Below, piece after piece: positions 36,331-45,583 of a DNA stretch of 64,000 bases; the stretch's first letter is position 1, and each line of letters starts with the position of its first letter. Both the position numbers and the translations under genes were made by a program. Origin of the DNA: Xanthobacteraceae bacterium 501b (lineage in GTDB: Bacteria; Pseudomonadota; Alphaproteobacteria; Rhizobiales; Xanthobacteraceae); assembly GCA_000378025.1 (NCBI GenBank), contig KB899087.1, forward strand, positions 1 through 64,000, written 5' to 3'. A model generated the notes under the pieces. It was not told where the DNA came from, did no database searches, and saw only the letters and a list, made by a program, of their open reading frames with translations.

Positions 36331-37686
36331 TCAATTGCGGATCGCATGCAAAAGGTCGCGCACCGTGGTTCCCGGCCGGCCGAACTGGCTGAGGTAACAC
36401 AGGCAGTTGCGGCTCTGCTCTTCGCCCCATGCCGGTGTCGTATAGAGCAGGAACTTGCGCTCCAGTTCAGCGACGGACAGCGGAGCATCCGGATCACCAC
36501 GCGGCTCGCGCGGCGCTGACGAATGGATTGAGCCGTCCTTCAGCCGGATCTCGACGCGAGCGAAGCGCCGAGCGGGAAACAACCGCGAATATTCGCCATC
36601 CTCGACATAACGGATCCGCTCCGTGAGCCTGCACACTTGCGGATCGCCGAGCGCGTCATCCACGACATGCTGGGGCAGCACGTTGCCATGGATGAGCGCA
36701 ACAGCCGTCGGGAACGACGTGCCGTACTGCGCCTGGTCAGTCGTCTGGGGTATGCCTTGAAATAGACGTGTGGCCTCATGGAAGGTGTGAACGATCACCT
36801 CGTCGACATCGTCAGGTTTAATCGCATGAGCGGCCTTGAGCTCACGAACACCGTCAATGCCGGCATGCGCCCAGCGGCAGACGGGATAGAGCTTAGTGTA
36901 TTGCTCCTGGATACGCCAGCGCTCGCCCAGATCATTCCAAACCTCATCTAGATCCTCGTCGACGACAGACACGGCCGGCGCGCCGGTGAAACCTCCCGAG
37001 GCGAGATAGGCGGCCGATACGCCAGCCATCGCTCCCCAGCCCGAACCGTCCTTGACCATCGTCGGATAGTCGACGTCGCGCATCAGCTGGCTGCGCGGAC
37101 CGTGATACTCCGCAATGCCGAGGGCGTGCTGGAAGCGCGTTTCGTCCAGTTCCAGCAGATGCCCCGCGAGAGCGGCACAGCAGACGGCATTCCAGGCCCC
37201 TGACGAGTGATACTCCGGGACGCTGTTATGCAGGGCGATGCCCGCCCGCGTACCGATTTCGTAGCCCGCGATCAGCAGGCGCAGGAAAGTGCCCCCTTCG
37301 AGATCAGGTCTGGCGGCTTCGGCGACTGCCAGCAGCGACGGCAGTGCCGCGCAGCCGACATGTCCCTTGGTGAGCGAGTGTCCGTCATGCGCGTCCATGG
37401 AGTCGATCACCATTCCGCCCAGCAGCGCAGCGCCCACCGGGTTGGTAAGCGGGCCACCGATCATCGGCCGGCAGCTTGGCCCGCCATTGAGGCCGACGCC
37501 GTGAAAATCACCGACATAGCGGACGAGTATGCCTGCCAGCGGCGTGGCGGAACCGGCGACGGCGGTGGCGATCAGATCGACAAGGCACCAGCGCGCCTTG
37601 TCGACGATCTCCTCGGACAGATCCGTCGTCTCGATCGTCGAAAGGAACGAGCGAAGGTCGCCGTCCCGAAGCGAAAGCTTGCGCAT
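36331..37686 (-). CDS. MmgE/PrpD family protein
   Basis: About 451 residues from the ATG at 37686. A TTG at 37710 and a GTG at 37695 in the same frame are alternatives, the first overlapping the preceding stop. Signatures are the N-terminal all-helical LVDLIATAVAGSATPLA, GMVIDSMDAHDGHSLTKGH (the family DxxD active-site region), GYEIGTRAGIAL, the PTMVKDGSGWGAMAGVSAA stretch and YPVCRWAHAGIDGV. The superfamily includes 2-methylcitrate dehydratase, cis-aconitate decarboxylase and iminodisuccinate epimerase, so the reaction cannot be assigned: proton abstraction next to a carboxylate is the common theme. It follows the binding-protein gene directly in the same operon. Confidence 0.88.
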   Translation of the reverse strand: MRKLSLRDGDLRSFLSTIETTDLSEEIVDKARWCLVDLIATAVAGSATPLAGILVRYVGDFHGVGLNGGPSCRPMIGGPLTNPVGAALLGGMVIDSMDAHDGHSLTKGHVGCAALPSLLAVAEAARPDLEGGTFLRLLIAGYEIGTRAGIALHNSVPEYHSSGAWNAVCCAALAGHLLELDETRFQHALGIAEYHGPRSQLMRDVDYPTMVKDGSGWGAMAGVSAAYLASGGFTGAPAVSVVDEDLDEVWNDLGERWRIQEQYTKLYPVCRWAHAGIDGVRELKAAHAIKPDDVDEVIVHTFHEATRLFQGIPQTTDQAQYGTSFPTAVALIHGNVLPQHVVDDALGDPQVCRLTERIRYVEDGEYSRLFPARRFARVEIRLKDGSIHSSAPREPRGDPDAPLSVAELERKFLLYTTPAWGEEQSRNCLCYLSQFGRPGTTVRDLLHAIRN

Positions 37687-37699
37687 GATGGCCACGTGC

Positions 37700-38581
37700 T
37701 CAGTTGACAAGGCCGGAGGACTTCAGGAACCCGTTCGCAACCTCGGAAATTGTCTTCTTTTCAACATCGACCTGAGCGTTGAGCCTGGCCATAACCTCTT
37801 CGTTGAGTCGGCTGGAAATGTCCTTCAGCAGCGGCTTGAGCTGGGGGTGGGCTTCCAGCGCCGCTTTGGTGGCTACCGGGGTCATCACCTGCGCAATGTG
37901 GTACTGCCGGTCGTCTTCCAGAAGGACGAAGTCGAAGGCTGGGATGCGGCCGTCGGTCGAGAACACGAGACCGACATCGACCTGGCCGTCGCGCAGCGCC
38001 TGATAGACGAGGCCGGAATCCATGCGAACGATGTCCGCGCGCGGGAAGGAGAAGCCATAGGCTTCTTGCATAGGCATGAGCCCGTCCTTGCGGCCGTAGA
38101 ATTCTGCGTTGCAGCCGAACGTGATCTTCTCTCCGCGGTTGACCGCCGCAGCCAGATCGCTGGTCGTGCGCAACCCCCTTGCCTTGGCGGTTTCACGGCG
38201 TACCGCGAGGGCATAGGTGTCATTCACGTCCGAGCTGTCGAGCCATTCGAGCCCGTTGGTCGCGTCCAGCTCGTTCAATTTGGCAAGCATCTGTGCTCGC
38301 GGGATTCCGGGCATCTTGTGGTAGTTCACAAGTGCAGGACCAGTATACTCCCAATAGAGGTCGATCTGACCCGAAACGAGACCTTGGCGGACGACGTTGC
38401 TCCCGAGCCCTGACGTCAACGTTGCGCCGATACCCTTAGAGGCGAGATACTGCTGAGTAATCTCGCCGGCCAATATATTCTCCGTAAATCCCTTGGCACC
38501 AAGCTTGACATCCGCGGCGCTCGCGAAAAGCGGCATAGCCGCTACGCACAGTCCAACGAAACAGGCAATCATCTTATCCAT
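37700..38581 (-). CDS. Glycine betaine/osmoprotectant-type ABC substrate-binding protein
   Basis: 293 residues. A signal peptide (MDKMIACFVGLCVAAMPLFASA) is followed by ADVKLGAKGFTENILAGEI, TSGLGSNVVRQGL and IDLYWEYTGPALVNYH, the OpuAC/OsmF-type fold; VFSTDGRIPAFDFVLLEDD and the C-terminal LNAQVDVEKKTISEVANGFL complete it. The aromatic residues of WEYTG and the tyrosine of AFDF-type loops usually make the cation-pi box for quaternary amines. No permease or ATPase for it is present: upstream is a non-coding stretch and then an IS3 element. Its transporter may lie elsewhere or may have been lost. It forms an operon with the MmgE/PrpD gene. Confidence 0.88.
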   Translation of the reverse strand: MDKMIACFVGLCVAAMPLFASAADVKLGAKGFTENILAGEITQQYLASKGIGATLTSGLGSNVVRQGLVSGQIDLYWEYTGPALVNYHKMPGIPRAQMLAKLNELDATNGLEWLDSSDVNDTYALAVRRETAKARGLRTTSDLAAAVNRGEKITFGCNAEFYGRKDGLMPMQEAYGFSFPRADIVRMDSGLVYQALRDGQVDVGLVFSTDGRIPAFDFVLLEDDRQYHIAQVMTPVATKAALEAHPQLKPLLKDISSRLNEEVMARLNAQVDVEKKTISEVANGFLKSSGLVN

Positions 38582-38904
38582 GGGACCCCCGATTGGAATG
38601 GCTTGAGTTTACTTCTTTTTGTCAATGGCTTGGCCATTTGCGTCTAGGAAAGCCGGACGAATTCAATTGTGCACGTATCGTAGATCGAGCCGCACACTGG
38701 CGAGCATCAGTTATCGACACCAATTTTGCAGAAATCGACATTGCCGCGTCAGCCCGCCGCGACAGCTCCACAGTTGGCCGCGAGACTACCGGCGAACCGC
38801 GCCGGCGCGCGCTTAAGCAGCCGCCGCGTTCGTCGCACCTGACTGTCCCAATGCGGCGCTGCCCATCGGCGCCCTTACATTGGGCGCCGGAAAATTCCGC
38901 ATAT
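38582..38904. other. Promoter-containing stretch before the binding-protein gene
   Basis: About 320 bases without a gene. AATGGCTTG occurs twice in the same orientation (38597-38605 and 38624-38632, 27 bases apart), and the minus strand has a TTGACA between them that could be the -35 box of the binding-protein operon. The right end abuts the IS3 terminal repeat. Confidence 0.45.
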
Positions 38905-38954
38905 TGAACCGCCCCGGCTTTGCCGGAGACCCCAACTCCTGAGAGGATGGGGCT

Positions 38955-40186
<1,232 letters not shown>

Positions 40187-40417
40187 CTTAAACCAAATGG
40201 CCTCCGGTGAAACCGGGGCGGTTCAGCATCCCCGATTCAGATCCGCTCATCGACATCATCCGCCTTCGCATTTTCTCGCGTGATAGCGAGGAATTTTCGC
40301 GGCGGGAGCTGCCGATAGCAAACTACTTTCAGGAATGTACTAGACATTTCATAAACTTACTCCTCACGGCGCAAGCCGGTATACCGGTTATCGAATCCGG
40401 GACTCTGCCGTTGACGA

Positions 40418-40435
40418 TACATATTTTAAGATGTA
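40418..40435. promoter_or_regulatory. Inverted repeat in the promoter of the first GntR gene
   Basis: TACAT at 40418-40422 and ATGTA at 40431-40435 flank eight A/T-rich bases, 25 bases upstream of the GntR ATG. A TTGACG at 40411 may be the -35 box. It is a plausible autoregulatory operator, but the arms are short. Confidence 0.35.
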
Positions 40436-40459
40436 CCACTTGAACAACAGGAGGCCGCC

Positions 40460-41143
40460 ATGACCGTGACTGTTGAGAGCCGACCCACGCCGAGGGAGCG
40501 GTTTTCCGCTATCCACCGCGCTTTGCGCGACCGCATCTGTCTTCTGATTTACCCGCCTGGGACGGCACTCAGCGAAGCCGAGCTCGCGCGCGAATTCGGT
40601 GTCAGCCGCACCCCCATGCGGCGGGTAATGCAGGCGCTGGAGAATGAAGGGCTGATCGAGACCACACCCAATGTCGGCTCGATGGTAACGTCGGTGGAAC
40701 TCAAATCCCTGCGCGACGCCTATGCGCTGCGCATGAAGCTTGCTGAATTGCTCGGCGACCTCAACCCGGCGTCCATGCTCGACGCCATTACCGCGACGCT
40801 CCGCGAGCTTCTGGCCGAATGCCAGCCGCTGAGCGGTCAGGTCGATGTGCGCGCTCTGGCCCAGATCAGCCACCGGCTTCAGGACGAAATCCTGCACCTT
40901 TCCGGCAATGCCGAATACCGGCAGGTTTCCGAGGTTCTTTACTACAAGACGATCCGCGCCTATCTCGAGATCCTGCCCGAACTCAACTGGGCGGCTGAGG
41001 TCGCGGCACAAGCCGACGAAATCACCGAAATCCTGGCTTCGCTCGCCGCTGGCGATATCCGCGCGGTGGGCTTCATCCGGCGCAACCACATTGCCCGCAC
41101 TCTCAACCGCATCACCAGCTTCATGCTGGGTGATCACGATTGA
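40460..41143 (+). CDS. GntR family regulator (FCD-type), operon leader
   Basis: 227 residues. The winged helix-turn-helix is typical: IHRALRDRICLLIYPPGTAL, SEAELAREFGVSRTPMRRVM, ALENEGLIETTPNVGSMV (residues about 17-75). The C-terminal helical domain (SHRLQDEILHLSGNAEYRQV, then GDIRAVGFIRRNHIARTLNR) belongs to the FadR/FCD group, which usually binds carboxylic acids and a metal. AGGAGG lies six bases before the ATG. It leads the ABC transporter operon; the next gene starts eight bases behind it. It is a close paralogue of the GntR at 49989, sharing ALRDRICLL-YPPG and GDIRAVG-I-RNHIA. Confidence 0.92.
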   Translation: MTVTVESRPTPRERFSAIHRALRDRICLLIYPPGTALSEAELAREFGVSRTPMRRVMQALENEGLIETTPNVGSMVTSVELKSLRDAYALRMKLAELLGDLNPASMLDAITATLRELLAECQPLSGQVDVRALAQISHRLQDEILHLSGNAEYRQVSEVLYYKTIRAYLEILPELNWAAEVAAQADEITEILASLAAGDIRAVGFIRRNHIARTLNRITSFMLGDHD

Positions 41144-41151
41144 GGGTGCTC

Positions 41152-42273
41152 ATGCTGATGAAGGTGACGAGCGCGCTGGCGCCATCAGGCAACGGGACCC
41201 AGGCGGAAGCTCTGGTGCTGCGCCGCGTAGACAAGACTTATGACGGTATCGCCAAGGTGGTGGACGCGCTTGATCTCGACGTTCACCCGGGCGAGTTTCT
41301 GACTATTCTCGGTCCCTCGGGTTCCGGCAAGACCAGCCTACTGATGATGCTCGCTGGCTTTGAGCCGCCGAGCGCCGGGACAATCGAGATCGGCGGGCGC
41401 GACGTGTCCAGGCTGCCGCCCTATAAGCGTAATATCGGCATGGTGTTCCAGCATTATGCGCTGTTCCCGCACCTGACCGTCGGCGAGAACCTGGCCTATC
41501 CACTCCAGGCGCGCGGCTGGCGCAAATCCGAGATCACCGAGCGTGTCGCCTGGGCGCTGCAGCTCATCCGCCTGGATGGCATGCGGGATCGGCGCCCGGC
41601 GCAGCTGTCCGGCGGGCAGCAGCAGCGCATCGCCGTGGCTCGGGCGCTGATCTACAAGCCGCAGCTCGTGCTGATGGACGAGCCGCTAGGCGCGCTCGAC
41701 AAGCAGCTGCGCGAACAGATGCAGGATGAGATCCTTCGACTACATCGCGAGCTGCGGCCGACCATCGTCTATGTCACCCACGACCAGAGCGAAGCTCTGT
41801 CGCTCTCGGACCGCGTCGCGGTGTTCGAAGCGGGGCGGATTGCCCAGATCGGCACGCCCTCTGAGCTCTATGAGGCACCGCGCACCGCCTTCGTGGCCGG
41901 CTTCATCGGCGAGAACAACCGCATCACCGGCATGGTGATCGCCGCCAATACCGAGTTCTGCCATGTCCGCTGCGCCGATGGCGCCGTCCTTGAAGCGCGA
42001 AACATCGCCGACGCGCGCATCGGCGACCGCGTGAACCTTGCGGTCCGGCCCGAGCGTCTTCGACCGGCTCAGGCTGGGGAGGGATCATCGGTCGAGGTGG
42101 AGGTCGCCGACATCACCTATCTCGGGGAGGTTTCCCGCGTGCGCGGCCGGATGCGCGACGGCACCGAGATCATCTGGAAACTGCCCAATTGCGGCCAGAG
42201 CGCGCGCCCTGAGCGCGGCGCGACCATCGCTCTCGGCTTCTGCCGAGAGGACGCCCGGGCCTTCGCCGCCTGA
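41152..42273 (+). CDS. ABC transporter ATP-binding protein (PotA-like)
   Basis: About 373 residues from the ATG at 41152. An in-frame TTG at 41140 overlapping the GntR stop and an ATG at 41158 are alternatives. Walker A GPSGSGKTS, Q-loop VFQHYALFPHLTVGEN, signature LSGGQQQRIAVARAL, Walker B LVLMDEPLGALD and switch THDQSEAL are all intact. The extra C-terminal OB-like TOBE_2 domain (LAVRPERLRPAQAG, then ITYLGEVSRVRGRM) is that of spermidine/putrescine-type ATPases. The protein powers the importer encoded by the next three genes on the inner face of the membrane. Confidence 0.93.
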   Translation: MLMKVTSALAPSGNGTQAEALVLRRVDKTYDGIAKVVDALDLDVHPGEFLTILGPSGSGKTSLLMMLAGFEPPSAGTIEIGGRDVSRLPPYKRNIGMVFQHYALFPHLTVGENLAYPLQARGWRKSEITERVAWALQLIRLDGMRDRRPAQLSGGQQQRIAVARALIYKPQLVLMDEPLGALDKQLREQMQDEILRLHRELRPTIVYVTHDQSEALSLSDRVAVFEAGRIAQIGTPSELYEAPRTAFVAGFIGENNRITGMVIAANTEFCHVRCADGAVLEARNIADARIGDRVNLAVRPERLRPAQAGEGSSVEVEVADITYLGEVSRVRGRMRDGTEIIWKLPNCGQSARPERGATIALGFCREDARAFAA

Positions 42274-42304
42274 GCGCACCCTTCCCATCTCAAGGAGGTT
42301 CACC

Positions 42305-43378
42305 ATGGTTATCGCGTGCCCGAAAGTGTCGTCCGCAGCCGTTCTCTGCCTTCTGATTGCTTCTGGCCCCGCGAGCGCGGCGGACGCTCTGACCATCGCT
42401 TCCTTCGGCGGCCAATACACGGCAAGCCAGAGCAAGTCGCAGTACGATCCGTTCACCGCCAGAACCGGCGTGACGATCAAGTCGGTCGATTACAACGGGG
42501 GACTTGCCGAGCTCACCGCCCAGGTCCGTTCGGGCACGGTGAACTGGGACATCGTTGATGTCGAGTTGCAGGATCTTGATCGTGGCTGCGCCGACGGACT
42601 GTTCGAGAAGGTCGATCCGGCGCAACTGCCGGCAGGCTCCGATGGGGTTCCGGCCATCAAGGACTTCGTTGCTGGGTCCCTGCATGAGTGCGGTGTCGGT
42701 ACGGTCATCTGGTCCAATGTGCTGGCCTTCAGCGATCCGGCCTTTCCCGACGCCAAGCCGAGTCGGATTGAGGACTTCTTCGATCTGGAGAGGTTTCCAG
42801 GCCGGCGCGGGCTGCCCAAGCGTCCTCACGCCATACTGGAATGGGCGTTGATGGCCGATGGCGTCGCCCCCTCTGAGGTCTACGGGGTGCTGGCAACGCC
42901 CGAAGGTCTCGACCGTGCCTTCGCCCAGCTGGACACGATCAAGGATCAATCCGTCTTCTGGGAGACCGGGGCGCAGATGATCCAGCTTCTCGCCGATGGC
43001 GAGGTCGCGCTGTCCGCCGCCTATAATGGCCGGGTGCAATCGGCGATTTCGGACGACGCCAAGCCGCTGAAGATCATCTGGGATCGGCAGATCTGGAACG
43101 CGGATTACTATGCCGTTGTCGCCGGCACCCACGCCAAGAACACCGCATTTGATTTCGTGCGCTTTGCCACTGGAACCGTTCCGCTGGCCGAGCAGACCAA
43201 ATACATCGCCTATGGTCCTGTGCGTCGATCCTCCCAGCCGCTGATAGCGCCGGCGATCGCCGCCACGCTTCCAACGGCACCGGGCAATTTCAACAACGCC
43301 CTAGCCTTCGACGCCGCCTGGTGGACCGCTCATGGCGACGCGATCAATGAACGCTATGCGGCGTGGCTGGTCCAATGA
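42305..43378 (+). CDS. Extracellular substrate-binding protein (PotD-like)
   Basis: 357 residues from the ATG at 42305, preceded by AAGGAGG seven bases upstream. The signal peptide is MVIACPKVSSAAVLCLLIAS plus GPASA. The mature protein shows the polyamine-binding-type pattern: LTIASFGGQYTASQSKSQYD, SGTVNWDIVDVELQDLDRGC, TVIWSNVLAFSDPAFPDAKP, DLERFPGRRGLPKRPHAILE and LADGEVALSAAYNGRVQSAI. Two cysteines (RGCADG and HECGVG) could form a disulfide. Ligand unknown; the amidase downstream suggests an amide- or amine-containing compound. Its stop overlaps the next ATG (ATGA). Confidence 0.92.
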   Translation: MVIACPKVSSAAVLCLLIASGPASAADALTIASFGGQYTASQSKSQYDPFTARTGVTIKSVDYNGGLAELTAQVRSGTVNWDIVDVELQDLDRGCADGLFEKVDPAQLPAGSDGVPAIKDFVAGSLHECGVGTVIWSNVLAFSDPAFPDAKPSRIEDFFDLERFPGRRGLPKRPHAILEWALMADGVAPSEVYGVLATPEGLDRAFAQLDTIKDQSVFWETGAQMIQLLADGEVALSAAYNGRVQSAISDDAKPLKIIWDRQIWNADYYAVVAGTHAKNTAFDFVRFATGTVPLAEQTKYIAYGPVRRSSQPLIAPAIAATLPTAPGNFNNALAFDAAWWTAHGDAINERYAAWLVQ

Positions 43379-44547
43379 ACGCAGCCTCGCCCTCCCGCGC
43401 CGGCTGGGCGCTCGTGCTTCCCCTGGTCGCCTTCATCGTGATCGCCTTCCTGGCGCCCATCGCGACCATGTTCCTGCGCAGCGTCCATGACCCGGAAATC
43501 GCCGATCTCATGCCGCGTACGCGACAGGCCCTCGCTCAATGGGACGGAGCCGGTGTTCGGCAGGTGGCCTTTGACGCGGTCTCGGCGGATTTGCAGGAGG
43601 CGAACGCGACCAACCAGATCGGCCGGCTCGCCCAACGCCTCAACCGCGAACAGAACGGACTTCGCAGGCTGATCGACGTCACCGCGCGACAGCTGCAACA
43701 GAATCCAGACACACAGCTTGCGCGGATCGATCCAGGCTGGAGCGATCCCGACCTCTGGCGGATTCTGGCGCGCGTAACCTCGCCCTGGACGGGGCGGCAT
43801 CTGCTCAACGCGCTTGATGTGACCGTGACGGCCGATGGTGCGCTGGTTCGGCAGGAGGAGGCGCGGCGGCTTTATGTCGATCTCTTCCTACGGACCGCCT
43901 GGGTCGCCGCCTTGGTGACCCTCATCTGTGCGCTGCTCGGCTATCCCTATGCCTATGCCATGGCAGCGTCCGGCCCCTCCTTACGTACGCTGCTGCTGTT
44001 CCTGGTGCTGCTGCCGTTCTGGACCTCATTGCTGGTGCGCGCCACGGCCTGGATCGTGCTGCTGCAGCGGCGCGGTGTCATTAATGAAGGGCTCCTCGCG
44101 ATGGGCCTCATTAGCGAGACCGGTCGTCTCGACCTGATCTACAACATGACGGGGACAATCATCGTCATGGTTCACGTGCTGCTGCCCTTCTTCGTACTTC
44201 CGCTCTATTCGGTGATGGCGGGACTGCCGACGTCCTACGTGCGCGCCTCTGCAAGCCTGGGAGCGCATCCACTGCGGACCTTCGCCCGCGTCTATCTTCC
44301 GCTGACCTATCCCGGCGTCGCTGCGGGTGGCCTGCTCGTCTTCATCCTATCGCTTGGCTATTACGTCACCCCGGCCCTGGTGGGAGGACGAACCGGCCAG
44401 CTCATCAGCAATCAGATCGCTTTCCACATGCAGAGGAGCCTGAACTGGGGCTTGGCGGCCGCTCTTGGGACGTTGCTCCTGCTTGCGGTTCTGCTCCTCG
44501 CTTTGACGCTGCCGCGCCTCGCCGAACGCGGAGGGCTGCGCGCATGA
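43375..44547 (+). CDS. ABC transporter permease (PotB-like)
   Basis: 390 residues, starting at the ATG inside the ATGA overlap with the binding-protein stop. After the first transmembrane segment (ALVLPLVAFIVIAFLAPIAT) there is a periplasmic domain of about 120 residues, larger than usual (EIADLMPRTRQALAQWDGAG to TADGALVRQEEARRLY). Five further helices follow, including TAWVAALVTLICALLGYPYA and LLLFLVLLPFWTSLLVRATA. The EAA loop appears as ASASLGAHPLRTFARVYLPL and contacts the ATPase. The long periplasmic insert is known from some spermidine/putrescine-type permeases in Rhizobiales. Overlaps the next gene by four bases. Confidence 0.92.
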   Translation: MNAASPSRAGWALVLPLVAFIVIAFLAPIATMFLRSVHDPEIADLMPRTRQALAQWDGAGVRQVAFDAVSADLQEANATNQIGRLAQRLNREQNGLRRLIDVTARQLQQNPDTQLARIDPGWSDPDLWRILARVTSPWTGRHLLNALDVTVTADGALVRQEEARRLYVDLFLRTAWVAALVTLICALLGYPYAYAMAASGPSLRTLLLFLVLLPFWTSLLVRATAWIVLLQRRGVINEGLLAMGLISETGRLDLIYNMTGTIIVMVHVLLPFFVLPLYSVMAGLPTSYVRASASLGAHPLRTFARVYLPLTYPGVAAGGLLVFILSLGYYVTPALVGGRTGQLISNQIAFHMQRSLNWGLAAALGTLLLLAVLLLALTLPRLAERGGLRA

Positions 44548-45362
44548 ACCGGCTCGCCCGTTTCGGGTTCTATCTTCTCTGCGGCCTGATCGCGGCCTTC
44601 CTTGTCCTGCCACTCCTCGTGATCGTGCCGCTGTCCTTCAATCCGGAGCCGTATTTCTCCTTCACGCCGGCCATGCTCCAGCTTGATCCTGCTGGATGGT
44701 CGCTGCGCTGGTACCGGGAAATCACGGAAAGCGCGCAGTGGCGGCTGGCGCTGCGCAACAGCCTGAGCATCGCGGCTGTCGTCACCCCGCTGGCAACCCT
44801 TCTTGGCACGATGGCGGCGCTTGGATTGCGGCGGCTACCGACACGAGCGCGCAAGATGTCGGCTGTCATCATCGCGTCGCCGCTGGTTGTGCCGGTCATC
44901 CTGTTCGCCACGGGGATCTATTTCTTCCTGGCGCCGCTGGGGCTCACTCAGTCCTTCACCGGTATCATCCTGGCCCATACCGCGTTGGTGGCGCCCTATG
45001 TGGTGGTGACGGTCGGCAGCACGCTCACCACCTTTGACGAGCGCCTGCTGCGCGCGGCGTCCATTCTGGGCTCGCCGCCTTTATCCGCCTTCTTCAAGGT
45101 GACCTTGCCGCTGATCGCGCCCGGCATCGCCTCAGGTGCTCTGTTCGCCTTTGTCACGTCCTTCGATGAAGCGGTCATCGCCCTGTTCCTGGCTGGCTAT
45201 GACCAGCGCACCATTCCCTTGCAGATGTGGTCGGGTGTGCGGGATCAGTTGAGTCCCGCCGTACTCGCCGCAGCGACGCTCATGGTGCTTCTCGTCACCA
45301 TCATCATGCTCGCAGCGATGCTGATCGCTCGCTCGGCGCGATCGGCAGGGGCACGCAGATGA
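44544..45362 (+). CDS. ABC transporter permease (PotC-like)
   Basis: 272 residues with six predicted helices, beginning LARFGFYLLCGLIAAFLVLP. FNPEPYFSFTPAMLQLDPAG is the extracytoplasmic loop found in PotC-type permeases, and ALRNSLSIAAVVTPLATLLG starts the BPD_transp_1 domain. The EAA loop is LLRAASILGSPPLSAFFKVT, and AFVTSFDEAVIALFLAGYDQ is also characteristic. It pairs with the permease at 43375. Its end overlaps the next small gene by four bases, so the importer and the hydrolase genes are translationally linked. Confidence 0.92.
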   Translation: MNRLARFGFYLLCGLIAAFLVLPLLVIVPLSFNPEPYFSFTPAMLQLDPAGWSLRWYREITESAQWRLALRNSLSIAAVVTPLATLLGTMAALGLRRLPTRARKMSAVIIASPLVVPVILFATGIYFFLAPLGLTQSFTGIILAHTALVAPYVVVTVGSTLTTFDERLLRAASILGSPPLSAFFKVTLPLIAPGIASGALFAFVTSFDEAVIALFLAGYDQRTIPLQMWSGVRDQLSPAVLAAATLMVLLVTIIMLAAMLIARSARSAGARR

Positions 45363-45583
45363 GCCGTCAGGACTGGCTCGACGCCGACTTCCTGGCCAAC
45401 GTCGCTGCGCGGCTTGCCGGGCGTGACTGGCCCTCAGCGACGTTGGCGCCGCTGGTACATGGGGCGGGGCATGGCCTCGTCAGTAGCCTGGGCGATCTGC
45501 TGGCAGGCCTGCAGAGGCTCGCCGATGAGGATCTTGCCGACATCGGACCGGCAATCCCCCCTTTCCAGGAAACAGGCCAATGA
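45359..45583 (+). CDS. Small AtzG-like (DUF4089) putative amidase subunit
   Basis: 74 residues, mostly helical (WLDADFLANVAARLAGRDWP, LVSSLGDLLAGLQRLADEDL) ending in PAIPPFQETGQ. Similarity to DUF4089/AtzG is weak by eye. The assignment rests on size, helical content, the acidic end and position: it is coupled by ATGA overlaps to the permease before and the amidase after. AtzG-type proteins form a tight complex with AtzE amidase and are needed for its stability (established for the cyanuric-acid pathway of Pseudomonas ADP). Here the protein may do the same for the amidase at 45580. Confidence 0.6.
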   Translation: MSRQDWLDADFLANVAARLAGRDWPSATLAPLVHGAGHGLVSSLGDLLAGLQRLADEDLADIGPAIPPFQETGQ

